NCBI RefSeq assembly: GCF_008831285.2
Contig: NC_045144.1
Span: 5,914,575-5,978,574 of the forward strand
Direction of reading: 5' to 3'
Source of the DNA: Nymphaea colorata
Lineage: Eukaryota > Streptophyta > Magnoliopsida > Nymphaeales > Nymphaeaceae
Length of the DNA stretch: 64,000 bases
Both the position numbers and the translations under genes were made by a program. A model generated the notes under the pieces. It saw only the letters and a list, made by a program, of their open reading frames with translations, was not told the origin of the DNA and searched no databases. Shown here piece by piece: positions 12,403-24,300 of the stretch. The stretch's first letter is position 1, and each line of letters opens with the position of its first letter.

Positions 12403-13724
12403 CCTTGTCCGGAAAATATCAAGTGGCACAAAAAATAATCTGTTCTAAAACACAAGAGAAAATCATAAAAAAGATCAAAGAAAAGTGGGGGATTCAATGT
12501 TGAAAGGCAATGTCGTTATGCTTCGGCGATCAAAAATTTTGAGCATCAGTCAAATATCACTGGTAGTTTGTGACTTGTGAGGCCTAAGCCGGCAAAAAAA
12601 CGACTGGTTTTTCCCTGCCCACGAGAAGGAGACAGCAAGACAAGGGTTTTCGTGAGTTTACCTGAAGAAGCAGGCGGAGGCGAAAGAAAGAGGCAGGCGT
12701 GGCGGAGCAAGAAGCCCAAGAACCACGGAGGACGAACGCGATAACGGCCTCGGAAGAAAAGAAAGAATTTCCACGACACGGTTCTTTTTCCCGATTCCAC
12801 CCTGGATTCGAGGAAAAACTCAGGCGTGTTTGTTGCGGCTGAAATATAAAATCGCAAATCCTGGAAAAAAAAGTCCGTCGCAGGCTTCTTTTTCTCGGGG
12901 CGTATCTAACGGCCTAGTGTGGTTCTAAAAACTACATTTTAGAACAAATTCTTGCCGAAACACCATTCTTTCAAATTTTGAAAATTTAACTTTGACGAAT
13001 TAAATCTTTCAAAACTTTCGGTCTAGATGGAACTTTTGGAAAAGTAGAAGTTGGCCCCTATCAAAAAATTTTCAAAATTTTTATTTAATAGTTGTATTAA
13101 ACCCCCTAGAAGATGAATTCTTGTTTCACCCCTTGTGCTAATGGCCTTGAATTTTGGTTGTGGAATTAAAATTCTATAATCAAAATCCGACCTTAAGCTA
13201 GCACTAGAATGAAAACTTCGGTTCTAGTATTTCTTTGTGTTTGATAGTTCAAAGTATAGATTGCGGAATTGAAAATGATCTGTTTGACAAATAGAAATTG
13301 ATGTATTAAAACTTTCCTAACTTGTGCCCTAAAAAAACGATTAAAAAAAAATCATAATTCTGGAATCATAATTTTATCCCAGAATGAGATTACAATATCA
13401 GAACTTTGATTAAAAAATGAACCTATAATTCCAGAATCAAAACTCTTTGTTTGATAATGCAATTCTTATTCAATAAAAAATGAGAATTTTAATTCTAAAT
13501 TCACAATTGAGGCCTCGTCAAATGCCCCATGTCTTTCTGGATTGAGACCTAAACTTGACAGGGAAATAGGAACGAGCTATGGTCAAAGGTATGATTTTCC
13601 ACATGACTTGGCTTCATCAATAACTACAAAACACATGTTTTAAGAATGCAGAATGTAACAATTAAGTTGGCTTATTCATAAGAATCTTACATTCTCAAAC
13701 CACCGTGCGAACTGGTTTGTATAT
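12403..13724. other. Upstream region of the tRNA-binding gene and AT-rich repeat
   Basis: 12403-12870 is GC-richer and is likely the promoter and 5' UTR of the minus-strand gene. From about 12920 to 13530 the sequence is AT-rich with repeated phrases such as GTTTGATA and ATTCTAGAATC-like segments, typical of a decayed non-autonomous element. No coding sequence was recognised. Confidence 0.45.
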
Positions 13725-13950
13725 TTAGCTTGTACTACCGAAAACTGCTCACTCTTGACAGGTGCCAAAGAATGGGAATCCAAATGGCCAATAGGTGTTG
13801 GTTGTGTGAAAAAGCTGAAGAAGACAATAAGCATCTTTTCTTTGGGTGTAAAGTTGTTAGTGATGTTTGGAAAAATATATCTACCTTTTTTAGGAGGGTA
13901 AGAACTCCATGGACCGAAGCTGATAAGGCATTGCAAAACCTCTTCTAAAT
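13725..13950 (+). mobile_element. LINE fragment: C-terminal zf-RVT zinc-binding domain
   Basis: The plus frame starting at about 13730 reads RKLLTLDRCQRMGIQMANRC, then WLCEKAEEDNKHLFFGC and DVWKNISTFF, ending in a stop at 13948. The pattern T-L-D-x-x-x-x-x-G-I-x-x-x-x-x-C-x-x-C-x(n)-H-L-F-x-x-C is the zinc-binding domain that ends reverse transcriptases of plant non-LTR retrotransposons. The rest of the RT is absent on the 5' side and no poly-A tail is obvious, so this is a short truncated relic. Confidence 0.8.
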
Positions 13951-14576
13951 CTGTTGGAGAACCTGCAAAGATGCCTTTTTGGCCATGAAATGTAATCAGC
14001 AAGACAAGAAAATGGCACATATCTGGCTGAGGGCAGGTATACCGTGTCAATGAAGACACATCTAACTCTGTTGACGTAACTAATCTTTGGGTCAGACGTC
14101 TCAAAGGAATGATTGAAGGCAGAAGAAGCTGGCCAGACCGATGAAATCATATAGGAAGGATGGTTGAGTCCTTTAACATTCAATCTATTGAGGTCCCTAG
14201 AACAACAGGCAAACTTGTTTTGCAGCATGGAAGCGTAGGCCATGTTTACGAACTGGGTTGATCTTTCTGTTTTGCCTCCCCTGACTCAAATTTTTCTGAG
14301 TATAGTTGCTTGATTTTCCTTTGGCTAATGCAATGCATTTATTGTTTTCTGGTTGATGTTTTCTGATAAATACTATTCTTGTTTGCAACAAATTTGGGGG
14401 AGCGCCTCCCCCACAGATGGCTTCATTTGGAAGATTCAAATTTTAGAATCCATCTGGGTTCCAGCTAGTGGGGGATAGTTTTTTTTTTTTTTACCATTGG
14501 AAATTTCATTTGACCAAAAAACTGCCCGTTGGAGTCTCAACTATGTGTGCTTGCTCCCATAGTTGGCTTCTTCACG

Positions 14577-14584
14577 GTCTCCAC
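14577..14584 (+). repeat. Left target-site duplication of the 14585-15361 element
   Basis: GTCTCCAC precedes the element and GTCTGCAC follows it at 15362-15369, identical at seven of eight positions. An 8-bp duplication is characteristic of hAT-superfamily insertion. Confidence 0.8.
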
Positions 14585-15361
14585 CAATGTTATAAAAGGC
14601 GTAGCGTATCGCGTATCGGTCGGGCTGACCTATATGCCGTATCGTAACGTATCGTAAACGTATCGTAAAATTAATTTTTTAATTTTAAAAAATATTTAAA
14701 AATAAAAAAAATAGACAAAAATTCTCAAAAATCTGAAAACAATGAACAAAAAATCAGAAATCAAGAAAAATAAAAAATGTATTCAAATATAAAAAAGATC
14801 ATCATACATAAGGAACATTCATGTGTATACTATCAACAACACATTCAAAAATAAGAAATCAAATATTCAAATTAACATAATAAGCATCTATCACAATTTT
14901 AAACTTGAAAATTTTATAAAATTTGAGGACTTAGAGTCTTAAGTCTTGGAGTTTTAGGACTTAGATTACATCAGAATTTTATAAGTTCAAACATACAGTT
15001 ATCATATTTCATGATTCAACGATGATATCTCCCAAATCGATGAATCATCGGTTAATTTTTATGAAAATACGCAAAATTTCTCCCTCCTATGTCTATTGGA
15101 GTCTTTAAATACAAGAAGAGAGAGAGGAAGGAGTGTTTAAACTTTTAAAAAATAAAGAATTTTATGTTTTCTCCCGTATCGTACGATACGGGGGTGTATC
15201 GCTCGTATCGTACGATACAGGCCCCGTATCGTACGATACGGCCGATACGGGTACGATACGCACGCGTATCGTGTATTGAACATGTATCGTATAGGTTTCT
15301 TCAACCTATACGATACATATCGTACGATACGCGTGCGTATCGTACGATACGGATAACATTG
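14585..15361 (+). mobile_element. Non-autonomous hAT-like element with CGTATCGTACGATACG array (copy 1)
   Basis: The element starts CAATGTTAT and ends ATAACATTG, giving 9-bp perfect terminal inverted repeats, and is flanked by 8-bp near-identical duplications (GTCTCCAC/GTCTGCAC). The right 190 bp (about 15172-15352) contains repeated copies of the 16-bp palindrome CGTATCGTACGATACG and an inner hairpin (AACCTATACGATAC with its complement GTATCGTATAGGTT). The left 80 bp holds a few half-sites (CGTATCG). The middle is AT-rich and non-coding. A second copy lies in opposite orientation at 46926-47637 with its own 8-bp duplication. hAT assignment is inferred from the duplication length; no transposase is encoded. 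Confidence 0.85.
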
Positions 15362-16066
15362 GTCTGCACTACCCAAAAAGGAAAAACAAAAAACCTCTGA
15401 AAAAAAGGTTTCGATACCTTAACCACGATGATGCAAAGGAAAACCCTCTACGTCAAGGTGGTTGATCCAAGGGAAACCCTCCTCCACGCAGAGGGAAACC
15501 CTCTGCATGCGGTTTTTTCCACAACGCGGAGGGTTTCTCCCTGTGTCGATGGGCTACATGGGAAAACACTCCGATGCAAACCATCAGAAATGAGAGAGAG
15601 AGAGAGAGAGAGAGTCGCCTCCATTTTTCCGGTATTCACTTGTATTTTTTCTTCTTTTTTTCTTTTTTTCACCTAAACCCCTCATGTTCCTGACACCTGC
15701 TTCAAGTCAAACTGATCGCATGGTAATCGTTGTGAAAGATACAGTTGCTATTCAAGGATATAATTCCACGAGCTTGAACGGAAAATCAAGACAGAGACAT
15801 TGTCATCCATGTAATTACTGCACTCCAGATAGACATTCCATTCGACATTCATCTGAAAAAGAGTGAAAGTCCTTAACCAATACAATAAGACAAGTTACTC
15901 CACGAAGCTCGAGAAACAACAGAACATACAGAATAGGGGTAGTATAGGCTACAGAAGGTTCAAGATTCATCAACATCTACAGAACTAGCAACAAAGTCAT
16001 ATGATCCTCTCAGAGTCAAGCAGCACTAACACATCAAAAATGCCACAAGGCATATGTTTCTTAAGT
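15362..16066. other. Region 3' of the FAX gene
   Basis: It contains a palindromic AGAGGGAAACCCTCT at about 15489 with related GGGAAACCCTC copies nearby (15470-15540), a (GA)n tract at 15593-15615, and likely 3' UTR of the minus-strand FAX gene just below 16067. No gene was seen. Confidence 0.5.
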
Positions 16067-17473
16067 TTATGCATGCATACTGCGCAATATCCCGTGGATA
16101 TAACCACCAGTCATTATGAAAGAAACAATAGATACAACACCTGCGGGAAACATCTTCCCTGATTTTTTGAAGCGAGAACCCATTACTCCCAGAAGTGCGG
16201 CAGACACGCCTACAACCATAGGAAAATGAACTTTGCTTTCAGAAAAAAGGTCCATAAAGATCACTCTAAATTAAATTCATCCTAGAGATGAGACATCAAA
16301 AGATTGAGAATGACAGTACCAAGTCCCACAGATGAGGCAAAAACTGGATTCGTTGGAAGCTGCGTGTACACGTAAAAAAGAAGCAAGGCTGACACACCAC
16401 CTGCAGCAAGTGATGTCTTGCTCCCTCTTTTGAGAAACCCCGCAACTCCACCAGCTGTCAGCAACATTAATCATTCAAACATATGTTCTAAATATGGAAT
16501 GATTGAAAGGTGCACCCAAAGTTTCACATGCCCTCATGTTTCTGTCCCAAACTCAATGACTTATTGGTGTGCGGGTGGGTGGGTTTGTGCGCATGCCAAG
16601 CTCAAAGTATTATGAAGCAGATATATGATCATAATAGAAGGGAGAGATGTTGAAGATACAGTCCTTAAGAAATTGTATAGGAAACAAAGGTCACTACTTG
16701 ACCAATATTAGTCCAAACAATTTCCTCATTTATGTCGTCCTTCCAAAGCAATCCAGGTCAATGGCAAGGCCGTCTATAAACTAGCCCTACCCACTTCATC
16801 CTTAGTGCATCTAGTGTCCCACGCATCTAGTCCAAGACCTTACTATATCCATCCTCTACCAAAGAAGTCACCTATGAGGAGACTACTCCTCTACTCCTCT
16901 GTCTGCTAAGGTGTTGGAGACAAAGAAAATAAGAAGAGCAATTGTTCTAGCTGCATAGTTAATGGTGTGAGTGGATGCTGGGAGGCAGTCATTTTCAGTA
17001 AGCCACCACCCAGGTGCCAGTCATTTTACAAAGAGGTTTTTTTTTTCCTGAAAAAACAGTATGCATCCTCATTCTCTCTCCTCCGCTGCTGTTGCTTACC
17101 TGTTCCCCTCCATCACCCCATATTGCTGCTCCAGTTGCTGACACTGTTCTCTTCCACCAAGTACACTTCCTTTTTGTTCATTCTCATCCTCTCTCTTGTT
17201 TTTCTTCTTACTTTTTCCTTCTTCTTCCTTTTTTCCTTATTTCCCCCACCTCCTCCTCTTACTTTCTCCGGCTTTGGTTCTTTTCTTCCAGTGTTCATCA
17301 TCTTTATTTTCTCGTGCTTCGTCCCCTAATACCTTTTTGTTCCTTCTTCCAACTCCTTGATCTCCTGCCGTATCTTGCTTTCTTTTTCTTGTACTTCCTC
17401 TTTTCTTTCTTCTCATTTTCCATTATTCTTCTTCATTTTTATCCTCCTGTTTCTTCTTCTCCACCTTCTACAC

Positions 17474-17504
<31 letters not shown>

Positions 17505-17618
17505 TATATACCCACACCACACATATGATGATATAATTTTTGATATGGTATATAAAACATTTCTTCTCCACCTTCCACACGTATGTGTGTATACATTATA
17601 TATACACACACACACACA

Positions 17619-17674
<56 letters not shown>

Positions 17675-20600
17675 CTGTTTAATTTTCCACTTAATGCTTT
17701 AGTCAATGTTGTATCCTATGATACAGAGGCATATCCTATGATGCATATTGTAGCTAGCTACAGGGGAAATTGATACAATACGCTCGTTTCTAGTTACAGG
17801 ACAATATGGGGGTATTGGAGACCTCTTTGTGCACTCTTACAAGTTGAATGAAGGGGGACCTTGTTCCTTTGAGGGAAACAAAAAAAAAGAAGGCTTGAAG
17901 GAAGATTTGAACTAGGAGATCAATTTTATGATTGAAGAAAGAGGGTTTTCCAGTTTCCTTCACAAAAGATATAAATTCTCTCACTTTCATCATAGATTTC
18001 TATTCTTTTGGAAGATTACTGTACATTTCTAGGCCATGTTTGTCCCCTCTGAATGCAACTGTAGCAAAAAAATGGGTAAATTTGAGTTCCATCCCAATTT
18101 GGAGCAAACAGGGATTAGTTTTTAAGACATTTTAGGGCAAAACCAGGGATCCCGATTCTGGAATCCAAATTCCTACCATAGGGGTGGAATGAGAGAGCAA
18201 GCATAAATAGTTTGGCCATTATTGCTTAGAGACTGGGCTTTTTGTTTACCGGTTTTTCTTCTCTTTAATTGGACAAAATCATATTTGAACATGATTTTGT
18301 TTGTTGAGATTTAGTTTGTGAATCTATTGAAAAGCTTTTTATGCTAACATTTGCAATGTATAGTACCCTGCTAGGGTTTCTCATGTGACACTGAAAACTA
18401 AGGCCCAAGTCTGTATGGTGGAGCTGCTTTCTATGATTATAAGCTCACCAGTTTTAACAAGCATTTTGACATGTTCATCCTTTGATCGATACATCCCCTT
18501 TTAATTTTTGTCAACTGCTGCCTCTTCAATGGTTGGAAATGGTTCCAACATCCCTAACCCAATCTCTAAAGTCCAAACACAGGAAAGGTATTCAGGCATC
18601 AGGTTTCCAGTTCATCAAACGCAGAATTCTGAATCCAGGAATCCCCATCTACAATTAGCAAACACAATGTCATTTTGGAAAATGGCATTGTGATTCCCAT
18701 TCCACCAATTCCAGAACCAAGTTTCTGAAATTAGCATTCCAGAAACTTGATTCTGGGGGAGCAAATAGTACCCTATCGTTTTTGAAGATCACCATAGATT
18801 TCTACTGTTTTGTGAAGATATGGCTTCAAAATTTCAAATAAACTTGCACGACGATGGTGCACAAGGGTGAGGAAAATGATCAGCTGAAAATTATTTGCAA
18901 GTACTTTAATTAGATGATGCATGATGAATAGATGATGTCTCATAACTTTCATTTTTTATTTGTATTGAAGACTTTCATGTCATGACATATATGACCTTAA
19001 ACTTATTTCTAATATGCTATTACGTATGACATTATGATTATGTTACATTAAATTGATGAATGTTATTCACTATAAGCCTATATCTATGTGTGAAGTTTTT
19101 TATGGATAATGTATTTCCTAGATTTTTTCTAATTTTTCATAATTTTCTCTATTTTTTGCTTATTTTGAATTTTTAACATAAAAAAAAATATGATTCCAAT
19201 TACGATACGTTACAGTAAGTATCTATTGCCCTAACCAATACAGGTTAAAACTTAAGAGTTAAGACATGCACTTCATAGTTCATAGCATTGGTTTTAGCTT
19301 TTGATTTTTGTATGTGCAATGTCTAATGCAGTTTTTGTTAGTTTGTTTTGACTCAACAACATTAACTATTGTATTCCAAACATGTCTAGTTCTATCTAAA
19401 TATTGTATAGCCCTTTGTCACAATATTTGACTTTTTTTTTTTTGCCACCCTAGGTGCCTAAGCCATTTCAAAGGTCTCCCATCTAGCAGCAGCACTTTTG
19501 CTAGGGATAATAATGAAAAGGATATACGCAAGAAGATGAGGTCCTGAGGATGAGTCTTCCCAAGCTTGTCTACAAGGGCAGAGCCAGGAGGCCAAGGGCC
19601 ATGGCCCCTCCTGAAATTTTAAAAAAAAAAAGGCTACATGTAAATATCTTGAAAATTTTCAACTTATCCCTTGTAAAAATTTTGGGAATTTGAATAGGCT
19701 CTGGTGGAAAATTTTTCAAAAGTTCTACTTTTTATTTTTTATACATATGGCCTTAGAGACCACTACCTTATATATCTTTACGTTTGCAATTGACGAGACC
19801 ATGCCAGCGTAGCATGCATGGAGACGCCCTGATATTTTAACAAGTATTTTGTCCATTATTTTTCCATTATGTGTGTAGATATATGAAGATTTCGATTAGA
19901 ATTCAATACATTTTACATGTGTTTTGTCCAAGTGGAAGGTATGCATGTATATATATGAAAATTTGGGATATGAATTCAGCTTCGCCATTCTTTTGCTTTG
20001 TCCAATGTTTCATGAACAAGCAGATTCATGTAATATGTTTTCAAAAGTGGTCCTTCTCTTGTATGGATAAACTTGTCTTTAGATGTTTGCATGATTGATA
20101 TTCATGCAAGTAATAGCCAACGAAAAGGAAAATTACTACTTAGATGAATTTAGGCATGCTAAGCAATGAGTACATGACAATTGTAAAACTTCCACCCAGA
20201 GAAGCTCATTGTTTGACAAACTTAATTGCTAGCATTTGATTGTTGACGAGCAAGAGTACCAATTTCAGATGGTGTTCCTTTCCAAAGATGAAATATCTAT
20301 TTTGCCATGCACATCTTGTGATGAGTATTAACCATTATTTTTGTTCATTTATGAGTCATTGCATGTGAACATGCATATTGACTGTGAGCACGTGATTATC
20401 TGTTGTTTATTGCACAGTTAATACTTCTGCTTTTGTCATATCAGAAAATATAAATTTCATCCCCGAGCTAAATGGCTCAAACTTCAAATTATAGAAAGAG
20501 GGATACATGGATCTGGATCTCGCACTTCAAGAGGAACGACTACCTGCTCTGACAAATGAAAGTACATTTAAGGTTAAGAGAAATTTTGAGAGGTGGGGAT

Positions 20601-22208
20601 ACTCCAATTGGATAAGTCTAATGACCACAAAGCATAAAACTGCAAAGAACTTCAGGGGTGCAATTACTGAAGAGGCTAGTGCCAAGGCATTTGTTGAGGA
20701 GGTTGAATTATTTCTTTTTCCAATTCAATCACCCAAACCTAATGGTATGTGTTCATCAAAGTTCAAGCTCTTCAACAAAATTTGGCTATTAAGCTCAAGA
20801 GGCTGACTAGTCACCCTCATACCCCAAGCGGTATCAATGAAACCCAATATGAACGGTGTCATAGGTCATATGCAAAAAAAGAAACTGAATCGAAAATGAC
20901 AAGAAAAAAGTGAATGCGAACTGATTAAAAAAACCTAGATTTCACAAAAAATCAATGTAACATTGAACGACTTAGCACGAACAAAGGCCCTGATACACAT
21001 GTCAACACAAATGCACATCAACCTTGGCATGTTAATGCTCAATATCGAATATAAAAAAAAGATATAATGAAAAAGCATGCCTAATTCCATCTTTGGAAGT
21101 ATAGTGGTATGATCTTCCAAAGTCTTCGTGTGAGAATAAAGTGTCTTCCGTAACTAACCAGAGATCACAGTTTATTTCCGACAGAAAGGAAAGGAAATTG
21201 AACTCTTCAGACAGATAGCCTTGGGAATCACAACGTTATATATCTTTATGTCAATTTCAGATCCAGCCCATCGTAGAATAGAAAATTACTAACCGATATC
21301 TGCAAAGAATAACTACTCATATCCTTCAAAATGGCCCAAAGAAATAGAGATTGATTCGCAGTACATTAGAACCACAAATAGAAGATGGGGAGCTGCGGCC
21401 TGCGGGAGATTTTTCGGCACAGAGAAACAAACTGCAGACATCATTGCAAAAAAACTGGCAAAAAAATTGGTCAGGAAACTTAAACTCTAGGTTGTACAAG
21501 AAAACCATTGCCCAATGATGCAAATAGTGCAAGACAACGAACAGAAACCCTCACCGAAAGTAAACTCAAGACAATAACGTCATCATCAGCACTGAAACAA
21601 ACGCGGGACAGCCCAAGGAAGAGCATTGGATCATTGATTCCCCCAGATCACATGAAAAAGGGAAAATAAAATGGAAGGTCAGCGAAAGATCCGATACCTC
21701 CAACCAGGGCAGCGTACCCTAATGTCAGCTTTTGAGACATTGACATCTTCTTGTTATTCTCCTGGTTTTCGCCTTCACCGGAATTGTCCTTGTCGTTGTT
21801 ATCGTTGTTGTTTCCGCCGTCGCCACCTCCACCAAACCCACCTTCAATGCCTCCGGTGCCGCTTCCTCCTTCCAGGCTGATTTCCTCCCCGCCCGAATTC
21901 TTCACCTCCAACTCCCTCGAACTAAAGGATTCAACGACCAAGGGCACCGGCTCCTGTGCTCCGGAAGCAGCACCGACACTCTCGAACTGTCTCTCCTCCA
22001 ACTGCGCGACAACTACCACCGTCCGCCCTGAAGCACGGGAACGTATGGGGAAACCAAGCAAGCACGATGATGACGACGGCCGCCTCAAAAGCAGATGCTT
22101 AGGCTTAATGAGGAGAAGAGAAGGGCCTCTCCTCGGCAGGCGATAGATCGGAGTAGAGAGGCGAGCTCCTGCAAGGCCAGACGACTGCAGGACGACGGGA
22201 AGTGCCAT
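16067..22208 (-). CDS. FAX2: FATTY ACID EXPORT 2/4-like plastid membrane protein (complete, three exons)
   Basis: Exons are 21698-22208, 16320-16454 and 16067-16209 (511, 135 and 143 nt), all splices GT-AG, giving 262 residues and TAA. The family (TMEM14/FAX) moves free fatty acids across membranes; plastid FAX proteins export newly made acyl chains from the chloroplast. Residues 1-70 are a Ser/Arg-rich transit peptide. Residues 113-152 are a Gly/Asn/Asp low-complexity linker. From KKMSMSQKLTLGYAALVG (153-170) the TMEM14 domain follows with about four hydrophobic helices, including GGVSALLLFYVYTQLP, SAALLGVMGSRFKKSG and FPAGVVSIVSFIMTGGYIHG. The junctions rebuild the conserved sequence exactly (VGAGGVAG and GLGGVSAA). 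FAX2 versus FAX4 is my judgement from the linker and helix wording, not a tree. Intron 1 (5.2 kb) carries a copia gag relic and microsatellites. Confidence 0.92.
17474..17674 (+). repeat. Compound (GT)n/(TA)n/(CA)n microsatellite cluster
   Basis: (GT)n at 17474-17495, (TA)n at about 17500-17511, (CA)n at about 17603-17656 and (TA)n at 17656-17674 lie within FAX intron 1. The near-inverted GT and CA tracts could form a long hairpin. The long open frame here is a by-product of the repeats and is not a gene. Confidence 0.9.
17704..19290 (+). repeat. Possible diverged third copy of the palindromic hAT-like element
   Basis: It begins CAATGTTGTATCCTATGATAC, close to the CCGTATCG end of the 46926 copy. 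Near its right end it has TTTTCTCTATTTTTT, then ACGATACGTTACAGTAAG, matching the inner part of the other end. It may stop at ATAGCATTG, with flanks GCTTTAGT and GTTTTAGC matching at six of eight. The clear palindrome array is gone and the middle differs, so this is tentative. Confidence 0.35.
20462..20806 (+). pseudogene. Ty1/copia gag fragment
   Basis: The plus frame reads PELNGSNFKL, a TAG stop at 20492 where copia Gag has Trp, then KEGYMDLDLALQEERLP, FKVKRNFERWGYSNWISLMT and FRGAITEEASAKAFVEEVE. This matches the N-terminal Gag region of plant copia elements (L-N-G-S-N-F-x-x-W ... L-D-L-A-L ... W-x-x-S-N-x-x-S-L-M). The homology fades after about 20760. No pol or LTRs were found nearby. It lies antisense inside FAX intron 1 and is dead. 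Confidence 0.75.
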
Positions 22209-24300
22209 TTTAGTTGGAGGAGGAAGCCGGCAAACATATAGCGCACATAGGAATTGAACGCATATGGAGGAGATTCACACGGACACAAACTTCTCGAAGA
22301 CAGCGACCGGCCGTTACCAGAACGGAGTATTCTCGCTCAATGGAGGAGGCCCTCCAGGCCACTCTTGGCGAGAGTGGACTATGGAACATGAACAGTCTTG
22401 TCCGCGGACAGTCTTGTCCGCACCATCCGAAATGTCGAGTGGACACTGCGGCGGCTCGACTCGTGTCCGAGCCCAGTCCGTCAACGTGGGCGTCCGGCTG
22501 GCAGGACAAGTTAGGTCAGCCGCCTGTTTATAATATTATTTTATTTAAAATATATATGTATTTTATTATAATTGAACATGTTTATATTGTATTATATTTT
22601 TTACATTATATAAATATATATACATACATATTATAATCGCAACGATGGTCAACAGCTCGGCCCCAGCCCAACTTATTATCAGCCGGCCCGCTACCCAGCC
22701 CTAGTTAAAATTGTCCTGTTGATGTAAACCATAGAACATGCCGCAATACTCGAAATTAAGCTTGGGCACCAGCTTGAATACTCGACGCGACTCGGGTCAG
22801 GGTCTCATCTCAAAAATTTGGTGTTGGGCTGTCCAACGCGGCTCGATAATTTATATTTAATAGCATTTTATTGTTTTTATATGTAATTATATATTTTTAA
22901 ATATTAATTGAGGCAAGCTCAAGTTTTGGGTAGTCAAGCCAAGCCTGGCCTAGGTTATCGGCTGTGGCCTTAGAAGTGTTTTTATTTCATTTTCATTAAG
23001 CCTGTTTGGATAGACAGAAAGCTTGAGAACCCTTTAATCTTCCACCACCATTCCTCTTTCTCCCACTTAACCAGCCAGAAAAAGGCCTTAGAAGTGATTT
23101 CTAGTGAGTCCTATTCTAAATTTGATAGAATCTTTACTTTTTAGTTTTTAGTTTGATATGTATAGCTGAAATCAGCCGGCTACCAAATGATAACGATCGA
23201 GAACATATTTAACAACTATCACTAAAAGCACTATGTGCATAAGCATGAGCAACTATTTATGATGGCCTTAAAGACGTTCATTATGTTTATAGTAACAAAC
23301 TTTAAATATTTAGTCGTCCAACAACGTTCAGCTGCCTGCCAATTTCAAAATGTTCTTTGTCTATAAGTTTTTTTGCTCTCTCTCTTTTTGATCTATGAAT
23401 TTTTTTTATGAACAATGAGTGCAAATCACATTGCAGTGTTCATGTGCAGTTTGTTTTGAGTGAATCTATTGCGGGGTGACTGTTTCTTCTCATTTGGGTT
23501 CCACCCTGGATTTTATTCAAAACTGGTGAGTGGATGGTTAGGTTGTCATTTTCTTCTTCGTTGTTTCTGGTGTAGTTGGTCGTTCGGTTGTTCGCTTGTC
23601 ACTTAGTTTGCCGTTTTTGGTCCTCAAGTCTATTGGACAATGGGACCCTATGTTCCTTACCCAAACAAATCAAACACCCCAAAAGAGAATCACTGGCCTG
23701 ATTAACCCCGGATAGACGGACAAGGACATCATTGTTCTCATCTTTCAAGATCACAAACTAAACGTCCTCTGTGTTCTCTTTCTATTGACAGGAACTTGTG
23801 TTCTAGAATTGAGGTGCACCATGGGATGAGAGGAGTCCCTTTGCTTATTCAAGCTTGGGCATAAAAATATGGGTTTGAGTGTACATATGGGTCATTTGAA
23901 TTTTAAGTTTCCAAATTGTCCATCAAGTTTAGGATGCACTTTTCTTATAATACCCAACATTCAATTTCGTTTATCTTTACAACATTCAATTTTGTTTATC
24001 TTTTTGGTTGTAGGTTTTTTTTTTTTTTTTTGGTGAAACACGAGCTTGTGGAACTGTTGAATCAACCAGTGCATGTGGTTCTCTACTCTTTTACTTGTCT
24101 GAGTGGTCTAATGTTGACAAACATCAACCATTGTTGTTGGCCATGTTAGATACCGTTAAGGAGTTTGTGTACCTCTTATTATATTTTTTCTTACTTGTGT
24201 AGTCAATAGAAGAACTGTACATAAGTGTTGTTTGTTGAATCCAAAAGCTAGTTTTGCCACTTAAGGGATGAACCTTAGAGGCCGTTTGGCATGAGAAACA
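22209..24300. other. FAX upstream region and repeats
   Basis: 22209-22510 is GC-rich and probably holds the FAX promoter; it contains a direct repeat around 22392-22421. 22520-22640 is very AT-rich. 22640-22960 has phrases such as CAGCCGGCCCG and CGACGCGACTCGGG that resemble GC-rich ends of degenerate DNA elements. No other gene is seen. Confidence 0.45.
22392..22421 (+). repeat. 14-bp direct repeat around a TGTCCGCGGACA palindrome
   Basis: ACAGTCTTGTCCGC occurs at 22392-22405 and again at 22408-22421, creating the perfect palindrome TGTCCGCGGACA at 22400-22411. It is about 185 bp upstream of the FAX start codon. It could be a regulatory site or a small duplication; the sequence alone does not decide. 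Confidence 0.6.

Noticed and set aside
12403-12429. Upstream start for the tRNA-binding protein at 12429
   Set aside because: The codon there is GTG, not ATG. The ATG at 12402 has a good context and begins a plausible transit peptide.
13676-14104. Minus-strand 142-codon open frame
   Set aside because: It is antisense to the plus-strand LINE zf-RVT fragment, which has a clear zinc-binding pattern.
17014-17682. 222-codon plus-strand open frame
   Set aside because: It runs through CT-rich and GT/TA/CA microsatellite sequence inside FAX intron 1, with Phe/Leu/Ser/His-rich translation and no family motif.
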